Positions 33,380 to 42,620 of a DNA stretch of 64,000 bases are shown one piece after another; the stretch's first letter is position 1; every line of letters begins with the position of its first letter. The stretch is from an uncultured Draconibacterium sp. Lineage in GTDB: Bacteria > Bacteroidota > Bacteroidia > Bacteroidales > Prolixibacteraceae. The stretch covers positions 2,335,001 to 2,399,000 of the forward strand of contig NZ_OY776414.1 of NCBI RefSeq assembly GCF_963675585.1, written 5' to 3'. Made by a program: the position numbers and the translations under genes. Below the pieces are notes generated by a model. The model was given only the letters and a program-made list of their open reading frames with translations, had not been told where the DNA came from and made no database searches.

Positions 33380-36004
33380 TTATAAACTTATTGCATTTGC
33401 TCCCGAAGGTGCCCCAAAATAAATATCAGCAAAACTGTTGTACTTTTCAATCAACTCATCAAAATCATTGTTATATACCTGATTTGTAATGTATATCGAC
33501 AGTTTGCTTATTCCGGTTTCGCTGTGCAGGTATTTTCGTAAACTTACAAACAGAACCAAATCGTCGTGCGTGTTCTTTTTATTTGCCTTGTAATAATCCA
33601 ACATGGCCGAATTTACCCACTCACCGTTTACCCAATCGCCATCTAATTTAAATTGCAATTGTGTTTCAACTATCCCCTGGAATTCATTTTTGAGTTGCCG
33701 CACAGTAGTTGCAATCTCTGCAGGAAGCTGATTTACACTCGTTATCATTCGGGTAAGTTTTAAACGCTGAATTTCTGCATGATCAGGCAAACGTTCCTTT
33801 AAGAGATTCCATTTTTTCCATTTCTCATTGAATTTTCCATAATCGTCATCCTTATTCACGGGCGCAATTTTCTGTTGTAAAGCCTCATAAAATGCAGCTT
33901 GATATTTTTTCAAATCACGGCATCGCATTGCATCCGGCCTGAACACTTTATTGTTACGGAACATTCCTTTGTTGCTGAAGGTGTATGTTGGATTGGCATA
34001 ATTGAGTGTTATATCACGAACCCGCAAAACAAAACTGTCTTCTTTTGCATACGTAATAACAAAGCGTTTCTGACTTTCATTAAAATCGAATACCAGCCCT
34101 TTATCAAACCGAGAATTTAAGGCTTCTGTGATGGAATGAATACGACGTAAAAATATTTTGGAAAGAGGAATAACAATGTTTGTGGCACCGTTTATAAGAT
34201 TCTGACCATTTATTCGATATTCGACAACTTGCAATACATAATTTTTAGGCATTACTTTGTTTCTGCTTTGAGTACCTTTTGTGCTGCGCGCCAGGTTATT
34301 TAAATATTTTAGCGAACTAATCCACGGATAAGTGCACTCCATTAACGAACAACAATTCTGCGCAGTCGATTCATCGGCAACCCGGTACGGCAAATAAAAA
34401 TCGGCAACTACCTTGTTTTTGTTTGCTACCAAAACAAATGTACCTCCTTTGCACACTCCTCCCCTGTGTTCCAATTGCGGATGATTTTTTACAAAACCGG
34501 CAAAAGCATTTTCAGAATCATCGAGGGTTACAATCCGGCACACAAAATCCAACCCATAAGTTGCTATTTGAGAGTTAATCTGGTCGCGGCATTCCAATGC
34601 GTCGAGTTGTAAATGTCCTTCAATTCGGTAAAAGCCAAATGCATCAGTACTAAATTGAAGTGGTTTTCTTATTTCAGGAAAATTGGCAAGCAGATCAGTA
34701 GAATAACTGTAATGATAAGTTGATTTTAGATTATCCGTTTTTTCAAAACACCATAAACGAAGCAAATCCGTGCTGATTGAATAATAAAAAGGAATGGCCC
34801 TGGTGCCGAGATCTCCGTTTAATTGTGATGGTGTAATCCTTATGGCCTGAACACTTTCGGCCAGGTTAACCTGATAATTAGTTAACAACTGATTTCCCCT
34901 TGCCAGCAAACTTTCTACTTTGCTGCGATTCTTCTGTTCGATAGTAGACAAAGGAGATTTATACATCCTGTGTCTGTATTTCGGGAATGTACCCGTTTCG
35001 TTTAAGCGGCCAAGAAATAAATGTTTTGGAAATGAGTTTATGGATGGCGAACACTCCACATTTATTTGGTAAAGCAATTCTTTTATTTCATTGTAAGTTG
35101 CTATTAAATCGGCCAGAAAATCGTATCGGTATTGAAAATCGACCAGCAAATTTTTAGCATTTAAATTCAATTTTAATAGTTTGTTAATCTGCGCAGAAAC
35201 GGAGGTTTGCCCAAAAATTCCGTATAAAGTATTGTACCCTTCTTTAAGTTTTGTAAGCACCGTTTGCGACATGGCAGCTAAAAAACTTTGACGTAGGTTT
35301 GCCAGATTGTTTGTACTTAAAAGATTAACGCGGGGCAATTTTATTTCGGGCAGGTTAATGTATTTTTCATCAATATTGTGCCAAACAAAAACCGGATCGT
35401 TTTTTACAATTAACTCAGCTGTTTTTTCACTTATCAGTAAAATCCGCAATTTCTGAACCTCCTCAATTCCCTGGTTGTCACAATCGATGCTGGTGCACAA
35501 ATTTCCATCGTTGGCGTACGATTCCAGGTATAAAACAACAACTTTATCATCGAGTTTCAGATTATTCAGTTTCCCGGTACTGCCGGTACTTCCTGGCAAT
35601 ATTTCCCACATATCAACAAGGCCGTTTTGCTTTTTAAAGGGTTCATATTCGGCTTTGTCATCTAAAAATTTCTTGTAATGTGTATACACGGCAGGCATTT
35701 CCGGAAGTTCAGCAGTTATGGCATTGGCCTTCGTTTGTTTTAACTGAATCAAATCACCATCGGTAGTAATTCCAATCCCTTTTTCTATTTCAATGGCAGT
35801 ATCCTTTTCAAGTCCAATACCTTTCATTTTGATTACCCGTGCAGAAAAACCGCAGACAATTCCTACGCCTTGTAAAAATACTTTTGCCAGCCTGCTCTGA
35901 TCATCCAAATATGTTACAAGTTCGTTGAGCTGATTATGGGTAAGTACCTGATTAGAGACAAAAGTATGATACCCGGTTGTTATTTTAGATAATTTCGATG
36001 CCAT
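33380..36004 (-). CDS. Uncharacterised 874-aa eCIS structural protein
   Basis: Large protein with no signal peptide and no membrane segment. The N-terminus GYHTFVSNQVLTHNQLNELV, YLDDQSRLAKVFLQGVGIVCGF recurs in my recollection in Bacteroidota injection-system loci, but I know no function. The rest mixes beta-rich segments and a helical coiled region near residues 230-330. Its place between the second baseplate-J-like gene and the tape measure is where other eCIS carry tail-fibre or baseplate-periphery genes, so a fibre or host-attachment role is possible. No classical fibre repeats or collagen-like runs are visible. Confidence 0.8.
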   Translation of the reverse strand: MASKLSKITTGYHTFVSNQVLTHNQLNELVTYLDDQSRLAKVFLQGVGIVCGFSARVIKMKGIGLEKDTAIEIEKGIGITTDGDLIQLKQTKANAITAELPEMPAVYTHYKKFLDDKAEYEPFKKQNGLVDMWEILPGSTGSTGKLNNLKLDDKVVVLYLESYANDGNLCTSIDCDNQGIEEVQKLRILLISEKTAELIVKNDPVFVWHNIDEKYINLPEIKLPRVNLLSTNNLANLRQSFLAAMSQTVLTKLKEGYNTLYGIFGQTSVSAQINKLLKLNLNAKNLLVDFQYRYDFLADLIATYNEIKELLYQINVECSPSINSFPKHLFLGRLNETGTFPKYRHRMYKSPLSTIEQKNRSKVESLLARGNQLLTNYQVNLAESVQAIRITPSQLNGDLGTRAIPFYYSISTDLLRLWCFEKTDNLKSTYHYSYSTDLLANFPEIRKPLQFSTDAFGFYRIEGHLQLDALECRDQINSQIATYGLDFVCRIVTLDDSENAFAGFVKNHPQLEHRGGVCKGGTFVLVANKNKVVADFYLPYRVADESTAQNCCSLMECTYPWISSLKYLNNLARSTKGTQSRNKVMPKNYVLQVVEYRINGQNLINGATNIVIPLSKIFLRRIHSITEALNSRFDKGLVFDFNESQKRFVITYAKEDSFVLRVRDITLNYANPTYTFSNKGMFRNNKVFRPDAMRCRDLKKYQAAFYEALQQKIAPVNKDDDYGKFNEKWKKWNLLKERLPDHAEIQRLKLTRMITSVNQLPAEIATTVRQLKNEFQGIVETQLQFKLDGDWVNGEWVNSAMLDYYKANKKNTHDDLVLFVSLRKYLHSETGISKLSIYITNQVYNNDFDELIEKYNSFADIYFGAPSGANAISL

Positions 36005-36014
36005 CGCTTTTCAT

Positions 36015-38777
36015 TTAAAGGTTTCCAATATTTGTACGGCCTAAAACAATTTTCCCTTCCAGCAAATCATCTTCATCTTCGCAATCAATAAGTCTGCCGG
36101 TAGGGTATATAGTATTCAGTTCACTACTAATTTTTATCAGTTTTGTTAAAGTGTCTTCATCTTGTTCTTGCCCCGAATTCGTTTTTGCCAGTAAAAATTC
36201 GCGGTAAACGTTTTCAAAAAGAATCATTTCATTCTGATCGTCAGGAACTTTATTTCCCCGATCGCCAATCCAGCAAATGCGGGCAAGTACATGGGCGGGC
36301 AACTCTTTGCGAATCAGATCTTCCATAAATTTTCTGAAATCCATATTTCGGAATCGATACGTCCAACCCGGTAAAACCACCGTAACCCGATAAGAATACG
36401 GATCAATGGGTTCGCAACTTTCACAACCATCGGTACAAACTGGCATAAATTGTTCCTGCAATCCCTTGTTACTTCTTACGTCGGGTCGCAATAAAATATG
36501 CTCAACTACAAACATTCCTTCCTCGGCAAAATCTGTTGTAAAAAAGTGAATCATTTCCAGAATGGCTGTCAGTAATTCGTCGGATGTAGTGTAGTATAAA
36601 AACTGGCGGGCAATAATTCGGTCGGTACTTTTTGGATCGGCGTTGCGATTAATAATATCAACCGAATATTTTCCTGCAGGCGAAATCTGAATTTCAAAAT
36701 TACCAACTTCACTTTCGTCACTTACACCTGCTGCAAATGCGTTAATCACCTCTTCCGGTTGCGTTTCAACTATCTTAACAATAGCCTGGTAAAGTTCTTC
36801 TTCAGCAAATCGGGGTGCAGTATAATCTTCTGTCGACGACAAAAAATAAATGCCTTCGCGGTTTTTTATGTGCCAGCGATATACTTTTTTACCGTCAGAA
36901 TCAATCAAATCATATACCTCGATAAAAGAAAAAGCCAGGTTCCGGCGCGAGAAATTTTTAATGCCGCTTAAACGTGCAATTCGTTTTTGTACACCTGCAA
37001 CATTTTCAGTATCCCATAAATCTTCAGGATTCTGTTTCCAATAATTAAAAGCACTTCCACGCCAATTGCTTATCCCTTTGTTTCGCACACTTCCATCATC
37101 ATTTACCAACTCGCCATATTCCTCCAGAAATAACTCTTTGGCATGTATAACCGCCTGATCGGCATAAGTTCCATAAAGTTGTTTCATTAAAAATGAGTAC
37201 TCGCCAAATTTCTCAGAAAAACGCGCCATCAAATGATCTAAAAGCTGATTCCTTCTCTCCACATTAGTATCCAGGTCTGCTAGTAATAGCTTTGTTAATT
37301 CAGCATCGTCGGTGCTTGGGTAATCACTCACCAATTCGTCAAAATCCGCAATGTCTTTAACGGCCTGTACAAAATAGGTTTCAGCCTGTTTATTGTCGAC
37401 CGAAAGCAACTCTTTCACCTTGTTCAGGTGGGCAAAGTATGCGGCAAAAATCTGATCGAAGAACAACAAATAAGCTTTTAATTGTTTGGCCAAAGCTTTT
37501 CGTTGAACAGTCGCATGCGATGGTAATCCCAGCTCACCAATTCCATAGGTTTCAGGAAAATCATTTTGAATGGTAGTTGTTTCGCCGGTAGTTAAGTAAC
37601 TTCCTTTTGGAACATTAATTTCCATTCCAACTTTAGCCAAAGCCTGATATTCCTTTTCAGCGGCTTCGAGCTCTTCCATGTATTCCTTAACTTTTTTGCT
37701 GTTTACATTAAGCGGTAAAACTCCTTTGAAATAACTAAAAGCACACAACTGACTCCGCACCGGTTTTTTACCCTTGTCGATGCAAATTAACCAGCTATCG
37801 TTTTCATTTTCAGGATCGAGAACATTGTTTACCGACATTTCTTTGATGACTTTTACACCATCAATTTTCATGATTATCTGCATCAAATCAGACAAACGTA
37901 CTTCAGTTCTTAACTCAGCTTGCTCCAGTTCCTGCGGATCGATAAAACCGTTTTTAAGTGTTGGGCCATCAAATATCTGATCGGACGAATACCCTTTTTC
38001 AAACATTTGCTGAAGGGAATAAAAGCCCAAACCGGGAGAAAAATAATGATCAATGGCGCGAAGCACTTTTGCATGAACCAACTCTTCATCGCATTCGGGA
38101 ATTAGTTCAATACTTGCACAAACTTCAATGGGATGAGTTTCAACTTCTTTTATCTCAATTAAGTCTTCGCAAAGGTTTCTGTTGCGATGATACAATTCAA
38201 ACAAAAGAGTTTTAATGCGCTCTATTTCAGCTTTTTTATCTGCCTCCTTTGGAAATTCAGAATCGTTGGGCTCCTCAAAATCAACAATTAATTGATACAG
38301 TCCATTTAGATCAAAAGAAGATTTCTGATTGCTGTCGATCGTCTTAAAATCTTTGGGATTATAGGATAACAAATCATTTTTACAATCCACATAAACCGTC
38401 TTCTCAAACTTTTGAAGCCAACAATTTTTTACGCCGTCAATATCGATAAAAAGTTTACGGTAATCATTTTCTGTAACCGGTTTCGAAGGTAAAATCTGTA
38501 GCGCATTAAAAAACTGATCTTCAATTGATTTTTTATGATCAGCCGAAGCCAGAATGTTTTCAACGGGCATTGAAATGCGAGCACCAAGATCTGTAATGGC
38601 ATAACACAACATTTCGAGAATGGTGATTCCCGGATCGTGCGAATTGTAATCGGTCCAGATATTACCAGCCAGCTTCTCAATGTATGCTAGTCCTTTTTCT
38701 TTCAAAAAAGTATAATCCAGATCGTTACCGGCTGCAACATCTTTTGGTATGGTTATGTATTTATTTATTTCTGACAT
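36015..38777 (-). CDS. eCIS baseplate protein, Afp12/J-like (second)
   Basis: A 920-aa protein whose N-terminus contains the baseplate-wedge signature WTDYNSHDPGITILEMLCYA, typical of the Afp12/Pvc12 and gpJ-like group. The C-terminal part has a CTDGCESCEP cysteine cluster and the conserved PYSYRVTVVLPGWTYRFRN block, then EDLIRKELPAHVLARICWI, as in related baseplate proteins. It overlaps the upstream baseplate gene by 13 bases and ends 10 bases before the 874-aa gene. It should form part of the wedge that connects hub, sheath and fibres. Confidence 0.88.
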   Translation of the reverse strand: MSEINKYITIPKDVAAGNDLDYTFLKEKGLAYIEKLAGNIWTDYNSHDPGITILEMLCYAITDLGARISMPVENILASADHKKSIEDQFFNALQILPSKPVTENDYRKLFIDIDGVKNCWLQKFEKTVYVDCKNDLLSYNPKDFKTIDSNQKSSFDLNGLYQLIVDFEEPNDSEFPKEADKKAEIERIKTLLFELYHRNRNLCEDLIEIKEVETHPIEVCASIELIPECDEELVHAKVLRAIDHYFSPGLGFYSLQQMFEKGYSSDQIFDGPTLKNGFIDPQELEQAELRTEVRLSDLMQIIMKIDGVKVIKEMSVNNVLDPENENDSWLICIDKGKKPVRSQLCAFSYFKGVLPLNVNSKKVKEYMEELEAAEKEYQALAKVGMEINVPKGSYLTTGETTTIQNDFPETYGIGELGLPSHATVQRKALAKQLKAYLLFFDQIFAAYFAHLNKVKELLSVDNKQAETYFVQAVKDIADFDELVSDYPSTDDAELTKLLLADLDTNVERRNQLLDHLMARFSEKFGEYSFLMKQLYGTYADQAVIHAKELFLEEYGELVNDDGSVRNKGISNWRGSAFNYWKQNPEDLWDTENVAGVQKRIARLSGIKNFSRRNLAFSFIEVYDLIDSDGKKVYRWHIKNREGIYFLSSTEDYTAPRFAEEELYQAIVKIVETQPEEVINAFAAGVSDESEVGNFEIQISPAGKYSVDIINRNADPKSTDRIIARQFLYYTTSDELLTAILEMIHFFTTDFAEEGMFVVEHILLRPDVRSNKGLQEQFMPVCTDGCESCEPIDPYSYRVTVVLPGWTYRFRNMDFRKFMEDLIRKELPAHVLARICWIGDRGNKVPDDQNEMILFENVYREFLLAKTNSGQEQDEDTLTKLIKISSELNTIYPTGRLIDCEDEDDLLEGKIVLGRTNIGNL

Positions 38778-41700
38778 GTTTCTTCAGCTTCAGTATCCAT
38801 ATCTAAACAATTGTTTTGCGCATCGTTAACAGCATGTTCCTTCGACGAAACAAGTATCGCTTCGGGTTTAGTCGGTACAGCAACTTGTACTTCCGTTTCC
38901 TCTCCGCTCTCAGCATTTTTCTGATACATTTTTACATCGCTAACAAAATCGACGTAAGCCAACTGTTCGGCATAATTTATTAGTACACTTTTATGCAGCG
39001 AAATACCAAACTTGATACTCGACGTCCGGTCGAAAGCCCAGGGAGAAAGAAGTCGGGTAAGGTCTTGTTTTAAAACCGACTTATAATGGGCCTCATCAAA
39101 ACCTTTCCGAAATTTTGCTTTCAAATTGATTCGCAATTCTTCGTATTGCGGATTAACCACAATGGTTTGTACTAATTTTGAATTGCGCTTTTGAAGGAAA
39201 TCCTCAATGTTGTTTAAAGTGGCTTTGCGCACCCGGGGCTGATAAATGTCGAACACATTTTTATTTACAATGTCAGGAATAACAACTATAACGACCTTTC
39301 CGGGCGAAAGATATTTTGTTAGCCGTTTTTCGTTAACCACCTTCGAACAACTGTGGCTCAAACATTTTACTTTATGAATTTCGGGAAAATTCTGCAACAC
39401 CAAACGTTCATAATCCCACACAGTAATTGCGCGGTTTTTATGTCGAAGCCTTTCGCTGACTCTTCTGTAATACGCAGCATCAAGTTCCTCAGGACTTCCG
39501 CCAAACGAATTGTAGGGTTGAGAAACCTGTTTCACCTGTGCGGTCCGGTTTAACATTTTTGAAATGGTATTACTCTCCAATCCAGTAGTTAAATATTGCT
39601 GACTGTTCGATTCCCTACTCAACTCTGCAACAACCGCCTGTGCATGCACTCCAATACACTTCGATACGGCATCGAACGATTTATACATTTTGGCTTGTAA
39701 CCAAAAATAACCGGCCGGTAGCAGCGTATTGTTCGAAGTGGCTTCTTTGGGAATGGTAAATTTTAAAATTCCCGACTTGAGTAAATTGTCGGTATCATTC
39801 TGCACAATTGCAGTTGAATTTAAGGTCATCCATTCGTTGGCACAAAGCACACTCCATTCTATTTTCTGGTTTGCAGAAAAGGAAGCAACATCCGGATTTT
39901 CGCTTCCTTCCAATACCTGGAACAAAAGTGAGATCATCTGCTGAGCTTGCGCGTTTTCAAGTCCAATGTACAGTTCTCCACCCTTGCAATATTCCGGAAC
40001 CAAATTCAGTTCAATATCAGCATCATCTTTTAAGGCTGCATTTTCTTTTTTCAAATGCAGACATTCTTCGCTTTGCCCAAAGGGGTGTTCGTGGAAAAGC
40101 TGAAAATCTTTTGATATATAAGCATTGGCGGCCATTTCAATACTCGCTGTCGCCCGGTAATTTAAACTTATTGTTTCGGCTAAAGGAGTATAAGGCTCAT
40201 TTGGAAGAATCGCATTTTCATTCTGACTGCTAAGCGCCAAGGCATAAAGTTGCGGAAACATTTTGTGTAAAAATGATTGATTCAAAGACAAACGAATGGA
40301 ACTGATCTCCTCATCAAAAAGGTCTTCTGATATTTTAAATTCAGCATAACATTTTTCTGAATTTCGGGAGAACAACTGAACGACTTCATCAGTTAAAATT
40401 TCCCAGTTCCCTTTGATATCAGACTCAATTTCAGCGGTAAACGACGCTTCATTTTTAACAATCAGATTTGAGTTAGCTGAGTTGTTAATGCCACTTACGT
40501 AATTTTTAGGTGTTAATTCATTTAGGAAAGATTTACGATAAGCGAAGTACCAATCCTTCAGATTATCCGGCACATTTTTCCAGTCAATCCGGATCGATAT
40601 TTCCTTCCATTTTTTTTTGAATACTTCCGGATACGCAATGTAAAACTTCGATTTTTCTGCCGGTTGGTTGCCGAATGGGGAAAATGTTTTTGTTGCATTT
40701 AAAACACTGTTGTCATTTTGTAATTGAAGCTGTTTTGCATTTTTCACATTTACAGACAGGTCAATTTTAACAATATTCTGCGCCAACATATTCCTGTAAA
40801 GTTCGTGCCCTTTGCTGTTTCCTGTTTTGAGTAGAATTCTGCAAACCGGATGTTTTGTGGTAAAGTTTTCTTCGTGAACTTTTTGCTTGTATCCCACTAA
40901 GGCTTTTTCGGATGTTGGAATCTGGAATGCTATTTTTAACTCTTTTAACCCGACCGATAATCCGGAAGGGAAATCGGAGCTATTGCTTACCGAAAATGGC
41001 CCCAGCCACGCCTTTTCTCCCGAACAGTAAATCTCAATATTCTCGTGTAAATCATCAAAAGAAATGGCCTGCTCCAGTTTATTGGCAAAACCAATTTTTA
41101 ACTGAACGGTACGTTCTCCTTCCGCCAATTCCAATATTTCTCCGGCAACTGCAAATCCAACTTTTGCGTCAGCCAGCTCCGGATATTGTTTTCCTTTGTT
41201 TTTTTCGTCTGATTCATAATATCCAAATGGCCACCATTTAATTTCGCCATCGGGGAAACCGGCACCTTTACCATCATACGAATTGGCAACTTCAGCAGCT
41301 TTCAATTTTGCATTATCATGGTCGTTATACACACTTTTTAACTGCCCGACTTTGGTTTGATTTGCCACTATTTCATCGGTAGTTTTGTATACCACCTTTT
41401 TCCCGTCGGCATCTTTGCCGCCATCTAATTGGGTTTCTTTTGCAATTTTTTCTGAAACCGCATTTTTTGCAAGTTCAAACAAAACGTGAACTTTATCGGG
41501 CTGTGCCGCCTGTTTTTCCATTTTCAGAACAGAGCCGTAATAAAAATCCAGATGTCTTTTTGTAAGCCCGTTAAATCTGCTTTTTGACAGTTCGAGCAAT
41601 TGTACGAAAGCCACAAACAAAGCCAGGTGTGGTGTTATTTTAGTGCCTGCCTCCAGTTCTTTTAAGAAATTTTCAATCTCTGTTTTCGACTTAAAAAAGT

Positions 41701-41902
41701 CCTGCCAGTTTCCGTCAGGAACCAAATCATTTTCAGTACTGAAATAATTCACATGCGAAGCAAAATTATAGGCAAATTCCATCCAGTTTTCCAAAGTAAA
41801 ATCATTCAACTTTACGTTGTCCGGATTTAAGGCATCAATGTACCGTTGGCCCTGTTCCGTCCCTTCGCGAGTTAATAATATGTCTTTTCCACAATTGCCC
41901 AT
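38765..41902 (-). CDS. eCIS baseplate protein J-like (first, Afp11 type)
   Basis: At 1045 aa the largest gene of the cluster. The baseplate-J features are in the C-terminal third: SFGGSPEELDAAYYRRVSER, RLRHKNRAITVWDYERLVLQ, FPEIHKVKCLSH, then a GKVVIVVIPD strand and PWAFDRTSSIKFG. The long N-terminal region begins with NWMEFAYNFASHVNYF. Together with the second J-like gene it is predicted to build the baseplate wedge. No signal peptide. The length agrees with Afp11/Pvc11-type proteins of Bacteroidota. Confidence 0.87.
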   Translation of the reverse strand: MGNCGKDILLTREGTEQGQRYIDALNPDNVKLNDFTLENWMEFAYNFASHVNYFSTENDLVPDGNWQDFFKSKTEIENFLKELEAGTKITPHLALFVAFVQLLELSKSRFNGLTKRHLDFYYGSVLKMEKQAAQPDKVHVLFELAKNAVSEKIAKETQLDGGKDADGKKVVYKTTDEIVANQTKVGQLKSVYNDHDNAKLKAAEVANSYDGKGAGFPDGEIKWWPFGYYESDEKNKGKQYPELADAKVGFAVAGEILELAEGERTVQLKIGFANKLEQAISFDDLHENIEIYCSGEKAWLGPFSVSNSSDFPSGLSVGLKELKIAFQIPTSEKALVGYKQKVHEENFTTKHPVCRILLKTGNSKGHELYRNMLAQNIVKIDLSVNVKNAKQLQLQNDNSVLNATKTFSPFGNQPAEKSKFYIAYPEVFKKKWKEISIRIDWKNVPDNLKDWYFAYRKSFLNELTPKNYVSGINNSANSNLIVKNEASFTAEIESDIKGNWEILTDEVVQLFSRNSEKCYAEFKISEDLFDEEISSIRLSLNQSFLHKMFPQLYALALSSQNENAILPNEPYTPLAETISLNYRATASIEMAANAYISKDFQLFHEHPFGQSEECLHLKKENAALKDDADIELNLVPEYCKGGELYIGLENAQAQQMISLLFQVLEGSENPDVASFSANQKIEWSVLCANEWMTLNSTAIVQNDTDNLLKSGILKFTIPKEATSNNTLLPAGYFWLQAKMYKSFDAVSKCIGVHAQAVVAELSRESNSQQYLTTGLESNTISKMLNRTAQVKQVSQPYNSFGGSPEELDAAYYRRVSERLRHKNRAITVWDYERLVLQNFPEIHKVKCLSHSCSKVVNEKRLTKYLSPGKVVIVVIPDIVNKNVFDIYQPRVRKATLNNIEDFLQKRNSKLVQTIVVNPQYEELRINLKAKFRKGFDEAHYKSVLKQDLTRLLSPWAFDRTSSIKFGISLHKSVLINYAEQLAYVDFVSDVKMYQKNAESGEETEVQVAVPTKPEAILVSSKEHAVNDAQNNCLDMDTEAEETCQK

Positions 41903-41913
41903 ACATTCATGTT

Positions 41914-42336
41914 CTATAATTCGGTTCCTTCCTGTTTATAAAATGGGAATACCATGTTCTTTCTCGAATTTGTGTTTCGAACGACATAATCAATTGATAT
42001 CAAGAGTTCGCCATTTCGTTCATCCCCTTGTTTGATATTTATTTTATTTACATCAATTCGCGGCTCATGATAAAGGATGGCAGTTTTCATCAGATCGATA
42101 ACATACGTTTTCAGGGTTAGATTTAAAGGCTTAAACAATAGTTCATCGAGGTTGCATCCGAAATCTGGAACCATTATTCGTTCGCCCAATCGTGTACTAA
42201 GCAATATTTCAAGACTGCTTTTTATATCTTCCTCGTCTTGCAGCATTACTACTGTTTTTGTCTCCTTCTTAAATTCGGGAGGGAAACTCCAACCTGTTCC
42301 TAAAAATGAGTTATAAGTATCCATTTTATCCTCCAA
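41914..42336 (-). CDS. eCIS baseplate wedge protein, gp25/GPW family
   Basis: A 140-aa gp25-like protein (Afp9/Pvc9 type): FLGTGWSFPPEF, then the EDIKSSLEILLSTRLGERIM segment with the conserved E/R of the gp25 sheath-initiator fold, PDFGCNLDELLFKPLN and a final VVRNTNSRKNMVFPFY strand. In phage T4 gp25 starts sheath polymerisation at the baseplate. It overlaps the PAAR gene by 11 bases. Confidence 0.93.
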   Translation of the reverse strand: MEDKMDTYNSFLGTGWSFPPEFKKETKTVVMLQDEEDIKSSLEILLSTRLGERIMVPDFGCNLDELLFKPLNLTLKTYVIDLMKTAILYHEPRIDVNKINIKQGDERNGELLISIDYVVRNTNSRKNMVFPFYKQEGTEL

Positions 42337-42619
42337 TATTTACCGTTGCACACCCTGCAACAATTACTCCTCCGTGTGCCGTAGAATCACCCATGCGCGC
42401 GGCCGGTTTACCTCCAACAAATACGGTTGATGATCCTTGTATTATAGTATCGGGTGGCCCGGCACACACTGCCATATCGCCAAGAACCGCCGCAGGCAAA
42501 CCACCAATATTAACGGTAGAACATCCGGGGCCAATTATTGTACCTCCAACATGAGGAGAGCCATTTGGATTTGGCATCGGACAAGTGTGCATATCGTTTA
42601 TTCTTGCTGCTAGTGGCAT
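42326..42619 (-). CDS. PAAR-domain spike tip protein
   Basis: A 97-aa PAAR protein that caps the spike with a zinc-bound cone. The repeats are INDMHTCP, GPGCSTVNIGGLPAA, GDMAVCAGPPDTIIQGS, VFVGGKPAARMGDSTAHGG, and GCATVNIGG; His and Cys residues in the first, second, fourth and fifth units are positioned to hold zinc. There is no extension on either side, so it is a plain tip, not a fused effector. It follows the spike gene by one base and overlaps the gp25 gene. Confidence 0.95.
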   Translation of the reverse strand: MPLAARINDMHTCPMPNPNGSPHVGGTIIGPGCSTVNIGGLPAAVLGDMAVCAGPPDTIIQGSSTVFVGGKPAARMGDSTAHGGVIVAGCATVNIGG

Positions 42620-42620
42620 T

